A stretch of DNA of 22,084 nt. It comes from Nitrospira sp. ST-bin4 (GTDB lineage: Bacteria; Nitrospirota; Nitrospiria; Nitrospirales; Nitrospiraceae). The DNA lies in the NCBI GenBank assembly GCA_002083565.1, contig MSXM01000040.1, positions 15,356 through 37,439 on the forward strand, in the 5' to 3' direction. Under the pieces are notes generated by a model that worked only from the letters and a program-made list of their open reading frames with translations, ran no database searches and was not told where the DNA came from. A program made the position numbers and the translations under genes. Shown here one piece after another: positions 13,824 to 21,826 of the stretch (positions within the stretch are counted from its first letter, which is position 1; every line of letters starts with the position of its first letter).

Positions 13824-15269
13824 TCACGGAATTGTCTTGTATTGATTTCTATTCCGCTCCTGGGCATCAGCCATACGCCCTCGGCTCTTTTGGCCGAATG
13901 CGCCGGGAGGCAGACAGGATTCGATCAACTCCAGGCTCCGCTTTAAAGCGCCTTGATTGTCCAGGACCACACGTTTGGCAGCCCGTCCCACTGTATCGCG
14001 GGCATTCTGATCGGCCAACCATTCACTCACGCATCGGGTCAAATCCTCGACACCCGTCACACGTCGGCCTCCTCCTGCCTCATCCAACAACGCCGCCACC
14101 TCGGCGCAATGGTCGGTATAGGGTCCGAACAGCACAGGTGTTCCCCAGACCGCCGGTTCCAGCAAATTATGTCCGCCGACCGGAATCAGTGTCCCACCCA
14201 CAAATGCCACCACCGCTTCTCGATAGGCACCGGCCAGTTCCCCTCTGGTATCCAAGATAATGACCCGCGGGCCGGCTGCCGTTTCAGCAATCCGGCTTTT
14301 GCGCTGCGCAGTGAACCCGGCTTCACGAATCATTGCCTCGACCCGGTCGACTCGCTCGATATGCCGTGGCGCCAGCATCAGCACAGCCGATGGATGCAAC
14401 TTCACAATCTCCCCATAGGCAGAGACCAGCAGCTCCTCTTCACCAGGATGGGTACTCCCGGCCAAAATCAACCGCTCCTGATCGGCTAATCCAAAGGTTC
14501 GACGCAGAGACGATTCACCGCTCATGTCCGGCAGGGGCTGATCAAACTTGATATTGCCGGTCGTATGCGCGACATCTGCATTTGCGCCCAATGCCACGAT
14601 ACGCTGCCGGTCACGGTCGGATTGCATCAAGCACAAACTGACCGACTGAAGGACCGACCGATACAACGCGCGAATGCCTCCGACATCCTGGCGGCGAAAC
14701 GAGCGCGACGACAATCGTCCATTGACCAGCACGACCGGGACCTGCCGGTCCCGCAATGTCCAAAGCAGATTGGGCCACAACTCGGTTTCAACGAACAGAT
14801 AGAGCGCAGGCCGTAGCCTGTCGATCATGCCCGCAACCACCCACGGCAAATCCAGCGGAGCATACCGATGTTCGGCCACACCGGCCAGCCGTTGCTCGAC
14901 CGCTTCACGGCCTGTTTCAGTGACGGTCGTCACGATGTACCGATACTCAGGATGGCGGCCATGCAGGGCCTTCACTAACGGCGCAGCAGCCACCGCTTCT
15001 CCGAGCGAGACGGCGTGAACCCAGATGACTGGTTTATCTGGTTTATCTGATTGATCTCGTTTATTTGGTTTGTTTGGTTCATCGTGTGTGCTTGGTTGAT
15101 CGGGTTGATTTCGCTCTCCTGCACGAAACAAACAAGACAAACCAAATAAACCGTTTTCAAATCCCAGCCTCTGCGCCAACCCAGGACGGCACCGAGGCTT
15201 GGCCAGCAGCACGCACACGATGACGGGAGCAGCAAGGATCAGTCCGATGTTATAGAGTAACTTCCACAT
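13824..15269 (-). CDS. waaA: 3-deoxy-D-manno-octulosonic acid (Kdo) transferase with repeat-encoded insertion
   Basis: This 481-residue membrane-anchored GT30 enzyme transfers Kdo from CMP-Kdo to lipid IVA. A hydrophobic N-terminal anchor (about 5-22) is followed by RPGLAQRLGF. The catalytic HAVSLGE has E91, VETELWPN marks the family, and the CMP-Kdo-binding C-terminal domain has STHPGEEE, APRHIER and FVGGTLIPVGGHNLLEP. Residues 38-80, between RLGF and VIWVHAVSLGE, are extra compared with ordinary family members. They read GLFGLS, then DEPNKPNK and DKPDKP, encoded by a 9-bp repeat element. ATG 15269 is preferred over GTG 15290 because the family N-terminus (MWKLLYN) begins there. The gene is also known as kdtA. 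Activity is presumably retained, since the frame is open and the insertion lies between anchor and catalytic domain. Confidence 0.93.
   Translation of the reverse strand: MWKLLYNIGLILAAPVIVCVLLAKPRCRPGLAQRLGFENGLFGLSCLFRAGERNQPDQPSTHDEPNKPNKRDQSDKPDKPVIWVHAVSLGEAVAAAPLVKALHGRHPEYRYIVTTVTETGREAVEQRLAGVAEHRYAPLDLPWVVAGMIDRLRPALYLFVETELWPNLLWTLRDRQVPVVLVNGRLSSRSFRRQDVGGIRALYRSVLQSVSLCLMQSDRDRQRIVALGANADVAHTTGNIKFDQPLPDMSGESSLRRTFGLADQERLILAGSTHPGEEELLVSAYGEIVKLHPSAVLMLAPRHIERVDRVEAMIREAGFTAQRKSRIAETAAGPRVIILDTRGELAGAYREAVVAFVGGTLIPVGGHNLLEPAVWGTPVLFGPYTDHCAEVAALLDEAGGGRRVTGVEDLTRCVSEWLADQNARDTVGRAAKRVVLDNQGALKRSLELIESCLPPGAFGQKSRGRMADAQERNRNQYKTIP
15029..15152. repeat. 9-bp repeat element with inverted arms inside kdtA (locus D)
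   Basis: A G/T-rich arm (15029-15080, plus strand) and an A/C-rich arm (15125-15152) flank a core unlike that of loci B and C. The arms share GGTTTGTTTGG and CCAAATAAACC-type units with the other loci. The coding strand reads the A/C arm as PNK/PDK triplets. The element is in frame with kdtA. Confidence 0.85.
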
Positions 15270-15337
15270 TGAAAAGCCGTTGCCCCTCACACGTCATTCG
15301 TCAATCGAGAAATGCCCCACGCCGCGCAGGCCTCGAC

Positions 15338-16044
15338 CTACCCGTGACGACTAACCCCTTGCTCCGCCTGATCAGTCAGCCGATTGAGGGTCGTCTCAAG
15401 TTCAAGGCGGGACACTTCCAGCGCCGCGTCGTCTGCGTCACGCGGAACCCAGAAGGGGTCTCCATAGAGGAATAGGCCGCGGGAAAATGGATACGGGACC
15501 ATGTAACGATCCCAGCTCGCGAAGAGTTTTTTTTTGAGCAGGCAAAGGCCAGGGGGACAATCGGGAGGCCTGTCGCCTTCGCCAACTGAATAACGCCAAG
15601 CTTGGCGACATGGCGCGGGCCCTTGGGGCCATCCGGCGTCACGACTACATCCTGTCCTGACCGGGCCAATCTGATCAGCGCGCGAAGCGCCCCGGCGCCG
15701 CCGCGTGTACTCGATCCACGCACAGCCTGATGCCCGAACCGCGCAATGATGCGCGCGATGATCTCTCCGTCGCCATGCTGACTGATCAAAACATGGGAAC
15801 CTGCGCCTCGATAACCGATCGGGATCATCAACTGTTGCGCGTGCCAAAAGGCAAGAATAATGTGGCGCCCTTCCCGATACAACGCATCGACCGCCTCATG
15901 CCCGTGCGTCTCACAACGCATTGATTGCGCGACCCCGCGAATGACCGATGCCGCGACCGGCGGCAACAGGGAACACTTCACCCACTGGGCCACTCGCTTC
16001 TTCAGACTCTTCCGACGCTCATCACTCTTCACGTGTTCAGACAC
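15338..16044 (-). CDS. LpxJ-like (DUF374) lipid A acyltransferase, frame broken at an A9 run
   Basis: An acyltransferase of the lysophospholipid-acyltransferase superfamily, DUF374 type, which includes LpxJ lipid A late acyltransferases. Seen motifs are FWHAQ (67-70), SQHGDGE (88-94), RGSSTRGG (109-116) and TPDGPKGPR (136-144). Read literally, the frame from GTG 16044 ends at 15376 (222 residues) with an aberrant tail after ACSKK. The normal C-terminus (LFASWDRYMVPYPFSR, then VPRDAD and LNRLTDQ) is present in another frame ending at 15338. The switch falls at nine consecutive A's on the coding strand (15535-15527); ten would restore a protein of about 236 residues. This may be a sequence error, a mutation, or polymerase slippage. 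The start overlaps the msbA stop by eight bases. It should acylate lipid A before MsbA export. Confidence 0.82.
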
Positions 16045-17782
16045 TGGTCACATCCTGAAATTGCATGGCATGGAGACGTTGATACACCCCGCCCCGTCGA
16101 AGCAATTCTTCATGCGAGCCCGTCTCCACAACCGCTCCCCGGTCCAACACCACGATACGATCCGCATTTTGAATAGTGGAGAGCCGATGTGCAATCACCA
16201 CCGTCGTCCTGTTTTTCATGAGATTGGTCAAGGCCAATTGCACGATGCGTTCGGATTCCGTATCCAGCGCCGACGTGGCCTCGTCCAGAATCAGCAGCGG
16301 CGGATCGCGCAGAATGGCGCGTGCGATCGCCAGTCGTTGCCGTTCACCCCCCGACAATTTCACGCCGCGTTCCCCGATGACCGTCTCATATCCCTCGGGC
16401 AATCGAAGAATAAACTCATGGGCGTAGGCGGCCTTGGCCGCCTGTTCGATAGTGGATTGGCCCGCTCCCGTCTGTCCGAAGGCAATATTGCGGCTGATCG
16501 TATCATCGAACAGCACGATCTCCTGCGACACAATCCCGATATGAGTCCTCAGCGACTGCAATGTGTACGACTCGAGCGGAAGGCCGTCCAGCAGAATCCG
16601 CCCGTCCGTCGGTTCGTAGAATCGCGGCAGCAAGCTGACCAGCGTCGTTTTCCCGCCGCCGCTGCCCCCCACCAGCGCCACCACCTCACCGGCCTTGATC
16701 GAGAGATCGACGCCGGCGAGCGCCGGCGCTGTCTGACTCTCATAGCGCAACGAGACGCCTTGAAATTCAATCCCCTGGCGAATCCCTGTCAAGGCGACAG
16801 TCCCGCGATCCTTGGACTGTTCCGTTTCAAGATCCATCACATCGTAGACCCGTTCGGCAGCGGCCAACGCCTGCTGAATGATGTTATTCGCCCCCGCCAG
16901 TTTACGAATCGGTGTATAGGCCATAAACATGGCCGCCATGAATGAAAACAACGCGCCGGGCGTCATGACCTCATGGATGACGAGATACCCCCCGTACCAG
17001 ATGATCCCTGCCACCCCGATGACGCCGATGACTTCCATGTGCGACGATCCAATCGACCAGACTTGATTGGATTTCAGCGTGGTCGCCAGGAAGGCCCCGT
17101 TATAGGTTTTGAAGCGTTCCGCTTCCGCCTCTTCCCGTCCGAACGCCTTCACCATTCTGATGCCGGCCAGCGTCTCTTGAAGCGTCGACGACATATCGCC
17201 CATCCGTTCCTGCCCGCTCGTCGCCAACTTTCTCAATCGTTTCCCGACACGCACCATCGTCAACGCCGACAGCGGGATGACGATCGCCGACAACCCCGCC
17301 AGCTTCCAATTCTGATAGACGATCACCCCTACCATGGCCAGAAAGGTCAGCGCGTTCTGAAAAATATCTTTGAGCACATTCGAGGCGGCGCTGGCCATCA
17401 ATCCGACATCGTTCACCACCCGCGAGACCAAACGGCCCGACGTATTCGTATCGTGAAACCCGACCGGCATCCGGATCAGGTGTTGAAACAACTCCTGCCT
17501 GATATCGGCGATGACTCGATTCGTCACATAGGCCATCAAATAGCCGACGCCATAGCTGAGCACCGCCTTCAGAAGCGCAACGCCCAGGAGGACTAACGGC
17601 AAAACCAGCAGCAACTCTTCGTTCTTCTCGATGAAAATACCGTCCAACACAGGCTTCACAAGCCAGGCATAGACCGCTGATAACAACGCGACAAGGCCGG
17701 AACAGGCGAACGCCGCGACGAATCGCGTCCGATAGGGACGGACATACCGCATGAGCCGCTTGAATCGATCTATCCCTGACAT
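16037..17782 (-). CDS. msbA: Lipid A export permease/ATP-binding protein
   Basis: This 581-residue half-transporter, of usual MsbA length, flips core-lipid A across the inner membrane as a homodimer. Six membrane segments occupy about residues 20-305. The ATPase domain has Walker A GGSGGGKTT (372-380), the Q-loop in IGIVSQE, the signature LSGGERQRLAIARA (476-489), Walker B LLILDE (496-501) with catalytic glutamate, the D-loop SALD, and the H-loop in VVIAHRLST. The ATG at 17782 overlaps lpxB by 13 bases, and the stop overlaps the DUF374 gene by eight. This tight packing with lipid A genes supports MsbA over a generic multidrug exporter. Confidence 0.94.
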   Translation of the reverse strand: MSGIDRFKRLMRYVRPYRTRFVAAFACSGLVALLSAVYAWLVKPVLDGIFIEKNEELLLVLPLVLLGVALLKAVLSYGVGYLMAYVTNRVIADIRQELFQHLIRMPVGFHDTNTSGRLVSRVVNDVGLMASAASNVLKDIFQNALTFLAMVGVIVYQNWKLAGLSAIVIPLSALTMVRVGKRLRKLATSGQERMGDMSSTLQETLAGIRMVKAFGREEAEAERFKTYNGAFLATTLKSNQVWSIGSSHMEVIGVIGVAGIIWYGGYLVIHEVMTPGALFSFMAAMFMAYTPIRKLAGANNIIQQALAAAERVYDVMDLETEQSKDRGTVALTGIRQGIEFQGVSLRYESQTAPALAGVDLSIKAGEVVALVGGSGGGKTTLVSLLPRFYEPTDGRILLDGLPLESYTLQSLRTHIGIVSQEIVLFDDTISRNIAFGQTGAGQSTIEQAAKAAYAHEFILRLPEGYETVIGERGVKLSGGERQRLAIARAILRDPPLLILDEATSALDTESERIVQLALTNLMKNRTTVVIAHRLSTIQNADRIVVLDRGAVVETGSHEELLRRGGVYQRLHAMQFQDVTSV

Positions 17783-18900
17783 GCTGCTAACACCATTTTC
17801 GCCGCTCGCATCGACGCCCCCGGCTCGCCCAGCGAAGCGCGCACCTCTGCCAAACTGCGTTTCATTTCATCATAAATCGAACGATCGTCCAAGATCCGGA
17901 CGGCCTCTTCATATACCCGCTGCGCCGTCGCGTCACGCTGGACCAACTCCGGCACCACCGATCGACCGGCCACCAAATTCACCAGTCCGATCCATTTGAC
18001 GCGAATAAAAAAACTGGCAATCCAAAATTCCCATGCCGTTGTTTGATAACACAATACCAGAGGCGTACCCACCAGCGCCGCTTGTAAAGTTGCGGTACCC
18101 GATGCCACCAGCGCCAGATCTGCAACGGCCATCACCTCACTGGCCTGTTCTTTCACCACAGTGATCGGAACCTTGCTCTCCCGCAGGAGCGGCTGCAGCA
18201 GATTATCCTGAATTGTCGTAGCCTGCGCCAGAATAAACTTCGTTTCCGGATCGCGCCGCGCCAAGTGGCTCGCGGCCTCCAGCAGCATCGGCAGGAGCAT
18301 CTGCACTTCCCGTCTCCGGCTTCCCGGCAACAAGGCAATCACACGCCCTTCCGATGGAAGTCCAAACTGCGCACGAAGACTCATCGGATCGTATCGCGGA
18401 GCGACCACGTCCAGGAGAGGATGGCCGACGAAGGTACAAGGCACCCCCGCTTCATCATACAAAGCTTTCTCGAACGGGAGAATCACCAGAACATGATCCA
18501 CTCGTTGTTTAATCCAGTGCATGCGTTGGGGACGCCAGGCCCAAATCTGCGGCGCGATATAGTACACCACGCGTAGTCCCGCCGCCTTTGCGAAGTAGGC
18601 GTAGCGGAGATTCAAGCCGGGATGATCGATAAATACGACCGCGTCCCATGGCTCGGAACGGAAAAGACGCCGCATGAAGAGAAAACGATACACGAGCGAC
18701 GCCAATGCCAGGGGACCGACCATTCCAATGACGTCAAAACGCCCGATGGCCTGCACTAACTGAACGCCGGCCGCCTCCATGGCTTTCCCGCCGATGCCGG
18801 CCAACGACACGGATGGGTCGCATGTTTTCAGCGCCCTGGCGAGATTGGCTCCGTGAAGATCGCCGGAGGCTTCCCCGGTTACAATGAGAATGCGCGGCAT
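17770..18900 (-). CDS. lpxB: Lipid-A-disaccharide synthase
   Basis: This 376-residue GT19 enzyme condenses UDP-2,3-diacylglucosamine with lipid X (2,3-diacylglucosamine 1-phosphate) to form the lipid A disaccharide. The motif GEASGDLHGANL is at residues 9-20, VVFIDHPGLNLRYA at about 88-101, YYIAPQIWAWRPQR at 113-126, LLPGSRRREV follows, and ASGTATLQAALVGTP marks the UDP-binding domain. I chose ATG 18900, where the conserved MPRILIVTGEASGD begins, rather than GTG 18915. The ribosome-binding site is weak. It lies 202 bases after the oxidoreductase gene, the largest gap in the lipid A operon, and overlaps msbA by 13 bases. Confidence 0.95.
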   Translation of the reverse strand: MPRILIVTGEASGDLHGANLARALKTCDPSVSLAGIGGKAMEAAGVQLVQAIGRFDVIGMVGPLALASLVYRFLFMRRLFRSEPWDAVVFIDHPGLNLRYAYFAKAAGLRVVYYIAPQIWAWRPQRMHWIKQRVDHVLVILPFEKALYDEAGVPCTFVGHPLLDVVAPRYDPMSLRAQFGLPSEGRVIALLPGSRRREVQMLLPMLLEAASHLARRDPETKFILAQATTIQDNLLQPLLRESKVPITVVKEQASEVMAVADLALVASGTATLQAALVGTPLVLCYQTTAWEFWIASFFIRVKWIGLVNLVAGRSVVPELVQRDATAQRVYEEAVRILDDRSIYDEMKRSLAEVRASLGEPGASMRAAKMVLAACQG

Positions 18901-19102
18901 GATCTTAACCCGCACTATTCATGACAGTTCGTATCGAAATGGGTAATTCCGCGCGGCAAGCGCGAAGAGCGCGACCCGCATGACGCGCACGTCCGGGCGC
19001 CGGGCAGTTTCGCGTGTCCCGCCAATCTCGCCCGTCTCGCGTCAGCCGAGCATCAGCGGTTGCAATAGGCGCGTTCATCACTATTGCAGGCTGGTAATCC
19101 CT
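18901..19102. other. 202-base gap with degenerate GC-rich 9-bp repeats and a hairpin
   Basis: No gene is visible here. The plus strand holds four adjoining degenerate nonamers at 19007-19042: GTTTCGCGT, GTCCCGCCA, ATCTCGCCC, GTCTCGCGT. A perfect 8-bp inverted repeat, TGCAATAG (19061-19068) and CTATTGCA (19081-19088), lies between them and the oxidoreductase stop. It has a 12-base loop and no T-run, so I do not call it a terminator. No convincing promoter is present for lpxB. Confidence 0.5.
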
Positions 19103-20068
19103 CTATCCCCTTGCCCCTTGTTCCGCGTTGCGCTGTACAAACGAATCGATAGCGGCCAATACTTGATGAGCGACCGTCAGCGCAGCCGCTCCGTCTTCAC
19201 CGGACACCACGGGAGACGCGCCGGTCCGGATCGCGTTCAGGAAGGATTCGAGCTGGAGCTTCAGCGGCTCCTCCTCGTTTCCTTTGCACTCTTCGATCGC
19301 AAACCCGGGTTTGTCCCCCGGATTCCCGGCCCGGCGCCCGACGATTCCCTGACGGGACTGAAAATCGATCGACACATAACTGTCCTGCTGGAACACCCGC
19401 AGCCGGCGCATCTTGGTCAGTGACACTCGACTGGCAGTCAGGTTGGCGACACATCCGCTTTGAAATTGGATGCGCGCATTGGCAATATCGATCGTCGAAG
19501 ACAGCACCGGCACTCCGGCGGCCCGCACCTCTTCGACCGGACCGGGATTGAAGGACAAGACCAGGTCAAGATCATGAATCATCAAATCCAGCACAACATC
19601 GACGTCGGTTCCACGTTCGCTGTAGGTCCCCATCCGGTGGGCTTCGATGAACGCCGGACGACGAATCTGTGGCCGCATCACCTGCATAATGGGATTGAAT
19701 CGTTCACTGTGACCGACCTGGAGCCGGCACCCCTTGGCCTTGGCCAAATCGACAAGCTCGCGCGCCTCGGCAGGCCGCACCGCGATCGGCTTCTCAACCA
19801 GGACATGCTTGCCCGCTTCAAGACAGGCCTTCGCCACGGCATAATGCCCTGAAGTGGGCACGGCCACGCTGACGATATCGACGGCCTTCAGAAGATCGGA
19901 CAGATCCTCGAACATCTGTGCGCCATGCCGCCCGGCGATGACGCCGGCCCGGTCACGATCCTGATCCGTCACACCGACAAGGGTTGAGTCAGGCAGTGCG
20001 GCATAGAGCCGTGCATGGTGCTGCCCCAAATGTCCGACGCCGACGACTCCGGCACGAAGTAATTTCAT
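19103..20068 (-). CDS. Gfo/Idh/MocA family NAD(P)-dependent oxidoreductase, possibly GnnA-like
   Basis: This 321-residue protein has an N-terminal Rossmann domain with GVVGVGHLGQHHARLY (7-22), followed by VAVPTSGH and VEKPIAV (91-97), the EKP signature whose lysine is normally catalytic. The C-terminal substrate domain carries GHSERFNP and DLMIHDLDL, whose histidine is often part of the active site. ATG 20068 is chosen because the conserved N-terminus begins there; the upstream codon at 20119 would run into lpxI. Oxidoreductases of this family sit beside lpxA in bacteria that make 3-amino lipid A, where GnnA oxidises C3 of UDP-GlcNAc. The location between lpxI and lpxB invites that reading, but no aminotransferase lies next to it, so the reaction is open. 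Confidence 0.85.
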   Translation of the reverse strand: MKLLRAGVVGVGHLGQHHARLYAALPDSTLVGVTDQDRDRAGVIAGRHGAQMFEDLSDLLKAVDIVSVAVPTSGHYAVAKACLEAGKHVLVEKPIAVRPAEARELVDLAKAKGCRLQVGHSERFNPIMQVMRPQIRRPAFIEAHRMGTYSERGTDVDVVLDLMIHDLDLVLSFNPGPVEEVRAAGVPVLSSTIDIANARIQFQSGCVANLTASRVSLTKMRRLRVFQQDSYVSIDFQSRQGIVGRRAGNPGDKPGFAIEECKGNEEEPLKLQLESFLNAIRTGASPVVSGEDGAAALTVAHQVLAAIDSFVQRNAEQGARG

Positions 20069-20096
20069 GAGATGTGATGAACGATGCGTGAATGGA

Positions 20097-20933
20097 TCAC
20101 TCGTCTCGCGTGATTCCAATGACTGCGATCCCTGCCCGTTCCGCCAGGCTGACCAGCTGTTCTCGATCCAGCATCACCGTGCGGCCCGCTTCCACTGCCA
20201 GCACGGCAGCCTTCACCGACGCCATAACCTCGATCGTCCGGGGGCCGACCGCGGGCAAATCGAACCGAAGATCCTGCTGCGGCTTGCTTCGCTTGACCAC
20301 CACCGCCCCGTCCTTCGCCAACTCGCCGCCGCGCTTGATCGCCCCATCGGTTCCCTCGACCGCTTCCACCGCCACAACCACACGATCCTTGATCACGACA
20401 CATTGGCCGATATCGAGACGCCCGGTCTCCTTCGCAATCTCCCACCCGTAGCGGATGTCGGTCCACTCCTTCTTGGTCGGTTGGCGGGAGGTCAGCGGAC
20501 CTTCCTCGACAAGAATCCCTTCGAGGCCAAAAGTAGACTCGCAAATAGAAATTCCCTCCCGTTCAAGCTCGGCGGCGATTTCACGAAGAATATTGTCATC
20601 CTTCCACAGGGCCACACGCGTCGCCAGTGCCAGCGCTCGAAAATCGGGCCGCACCGTGCTGTATACATGGGTCTTCTTAATGCCCCCCAACATCACCACT
20701 TGCCGAACGCCGTCGCCCTTGAATGCCTTGATCAGCTTGTTCAGCTGCCCGATCTTGATCCAGTGGATCCAATCGACATGCTGTTCGAGTTCGGGTTCAG
20801 TTTCCCCTTCATGAGCCACCGCGGACACTTGCAGGCCCATCTTCCGCGCGTTATCTGCGAAGATGATCGGAAACCGTCCGTTTCCGGCAATGAGACCGAT
20901 GCGCCCGTCTTGGACTGAGACCGAGACCGTCAT
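20097..20933 (-). CDS. lpxI: UDP-2,3-diacylglucosamine pyrophosphatase, LpxI type
   Basis: This 278-residue DUF1009-family enzyme hydrolyses UDP-2,3-diacylglucosamine to lipid X and UMP, replacing LpxH. The N-terminal domain begins with IGLIAGNGRFPIIFA (12-26), and VVMLGGIKKTH (79-89) follows. The C-terminal catalytic domain contains STFGLEGILVEEG and the segment KPQQDLRFDLPAVGPRT (217-232), whose D225 corresponds to the aspartate essential in the Caulobacter enzyme. ATG 20933 lies 13 bases after the lpxA stop. The position between lpxA and lpxB supports the assignment. Both length and motifs are normal. Confidence 0.95.
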   Translation of the reverse strand: MTVSVSVQDGRIGLIAGNGRFPIIFADNARKMGLQVSAVAHEGETEPELEQHVDWIHWIKIGQLNKLIKAFKGDGVRQVVMLGGIKKTHVYSTVRPDFRALALATRVALWKDDNILREIAAELEREGISICESTFGLEGILVEEGPLTSRQPTKKEWTDIRYGWEIAKETGRLDIGQCVVIKDRVVVAVEAVEGTDGAIKRGGELAKDGAVVVKRSKPQQDLRFDLPAVGPRTIEVMASVKAAVLAVEAGRTVMLDREQLVSLAERAGIAVIGITRDE

Positions 20934-20946
20934 GCCGGCGTACCCC

Positions 20947-21765
20947 TCACCCTTCCTGATCGAATTCGATATCCAGATCGACGTTCACCACGCGCGAGAC
21001 GCCTCGCTTCGTCCCTTCCATAAACGTAAGGATCTTGGCGACATCTGCCTGGCCCTTGAACTCCTTCTTCGTCAGCCGGATTGCTTCAGCGACGCGATGG
21101 CCGGCCCGAAAGAGCAGATCGAATGCTTTTTTGAGCACCGCGATACGCTCCACCGAAAAGCCATGCCGCTGCAGTCCCACAGTATTGAGCCCGTACAGAT
21201 GCGCCCGGTAGCCTCCGGCCGCCCGTGTGAAGGGCGGGACATCCTGCCCGATCGCGCAGCACCCGCCGACCATCGCATAGTCGCCGACACGGACATACTG
21301 GTGAATACCCGTCAGACCTCCAATGATGGCATGGTCTCCGATCGTAATGTGCCCGGCCAAACTGGCTGCGTTGGCCATAATAAGATAGCTTCCAAGCCGG
21401 CAATCGTGCGCCACATGGACATACGCCATCAGAGTATTTTTTGATCCGAGCGACGTCACCCCTCCACCCTGCACCGTCGCACGGTTGACCGTCACATACT
21501 CGCGAATGACATTGTCGTCCCCGATGACGACCTTTGTCGGTTCCCCTTTGTAGCCCAGATGCTGTGGTGGCCCGCCGATTGAAGCGAACGCATGCACCTC
21601 GTTGCGTTCGCCGATCTCCGTCCATCCATCGATGGTGATGTGCGACAACAATCTGGTTCCCTTGCCGATTGAAACATGCTCGCCGATAACACAAAAGGGC
21701 CCGACCTCCACACTATCGGCAAGTTTCGCCTTGGGATGGACAATCGCTGTTGGATGGATTTTCAC
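20947..21765 (-). CDS. lpxA: Acyl-ACP--UDP-N-acetylglucosamine O-acyltransferase
   Basis: This 272-residue trimeric left-handed beta-helix enzyme catalyses the first step of lipid A synthesis, acylating the sugar C3 with a hydroxyacyl group from ACP. Hexapeptide repeats run from about residue 4 to 180. The catalytic histidine is H120 in VHVAHDC, and the helical C-terminus (about 195-272) is complete. At the position of E. coli G173, the hydrocarbon-ruler residue, there is also glycine (G168 in MVGGC), which is compatible with a long acyl chain. The start is GTG 21765, preceded by a G-rich ribosome-binding stretch. It lies 61 bases after fabZ, a common pairing, and heads the lipid A genes. Confidence 0.95.
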   Translation of the reverse strand: MKIHPTAIVHPKAKLADSVEVGPFCVIGEHVSIGKGTRLLSHITIDGWTEIGERNEVHAFASIGGPPQHLGYKGEPTKVVIGDDNVIREYVTVNRATVQGGGVTSLGSKNTLMAYVHVAHDCRLGSYLIMANAASLAGHITIGDHAIIGGLTGIHQYVRVGDYAMVGGCCAIGQDVPPFTRAAGGYRAHLYGLNTVGLQRHGFSVERIAVLKKAFDLLFRAGHRVAEAIRLTKKEFKGQADVAKILTFMEGTKRGVSRVVNVDLDIEFDQEG

Positions 21766-21792
21766 ACGCTCCCCCCTTCACCCTGCAGACAC

Positions 21793-21798
21793 ACTATA
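21793..21798 (-). promoter_or_regulatory. Possible -10 element in the fabZ-lpxA gap
   Basis: TATAGT (minus strand, 21798-21793) lies within CTATAGTGTG, the same ten bases found at the promoter-like site 10804-10813. No good -35 box is present at 16-18 bases, so this is a weak internal promoter candidate for lpxA. Confidence 0.25.
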
Positions 21799-21826
21799 GA
21801 ATTGACCGATTGTTGACCAGTGGCAA

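Noticed and set aside
16973..17596. Long plus-strand open frame (207 codons) opposite msbA, and similar ones opposite other genes
   Set aside because: These are antisense shadows of GC-rich coding sequence; the sequences are rich in R, P, H and Q with no domain pattern and no start signals.
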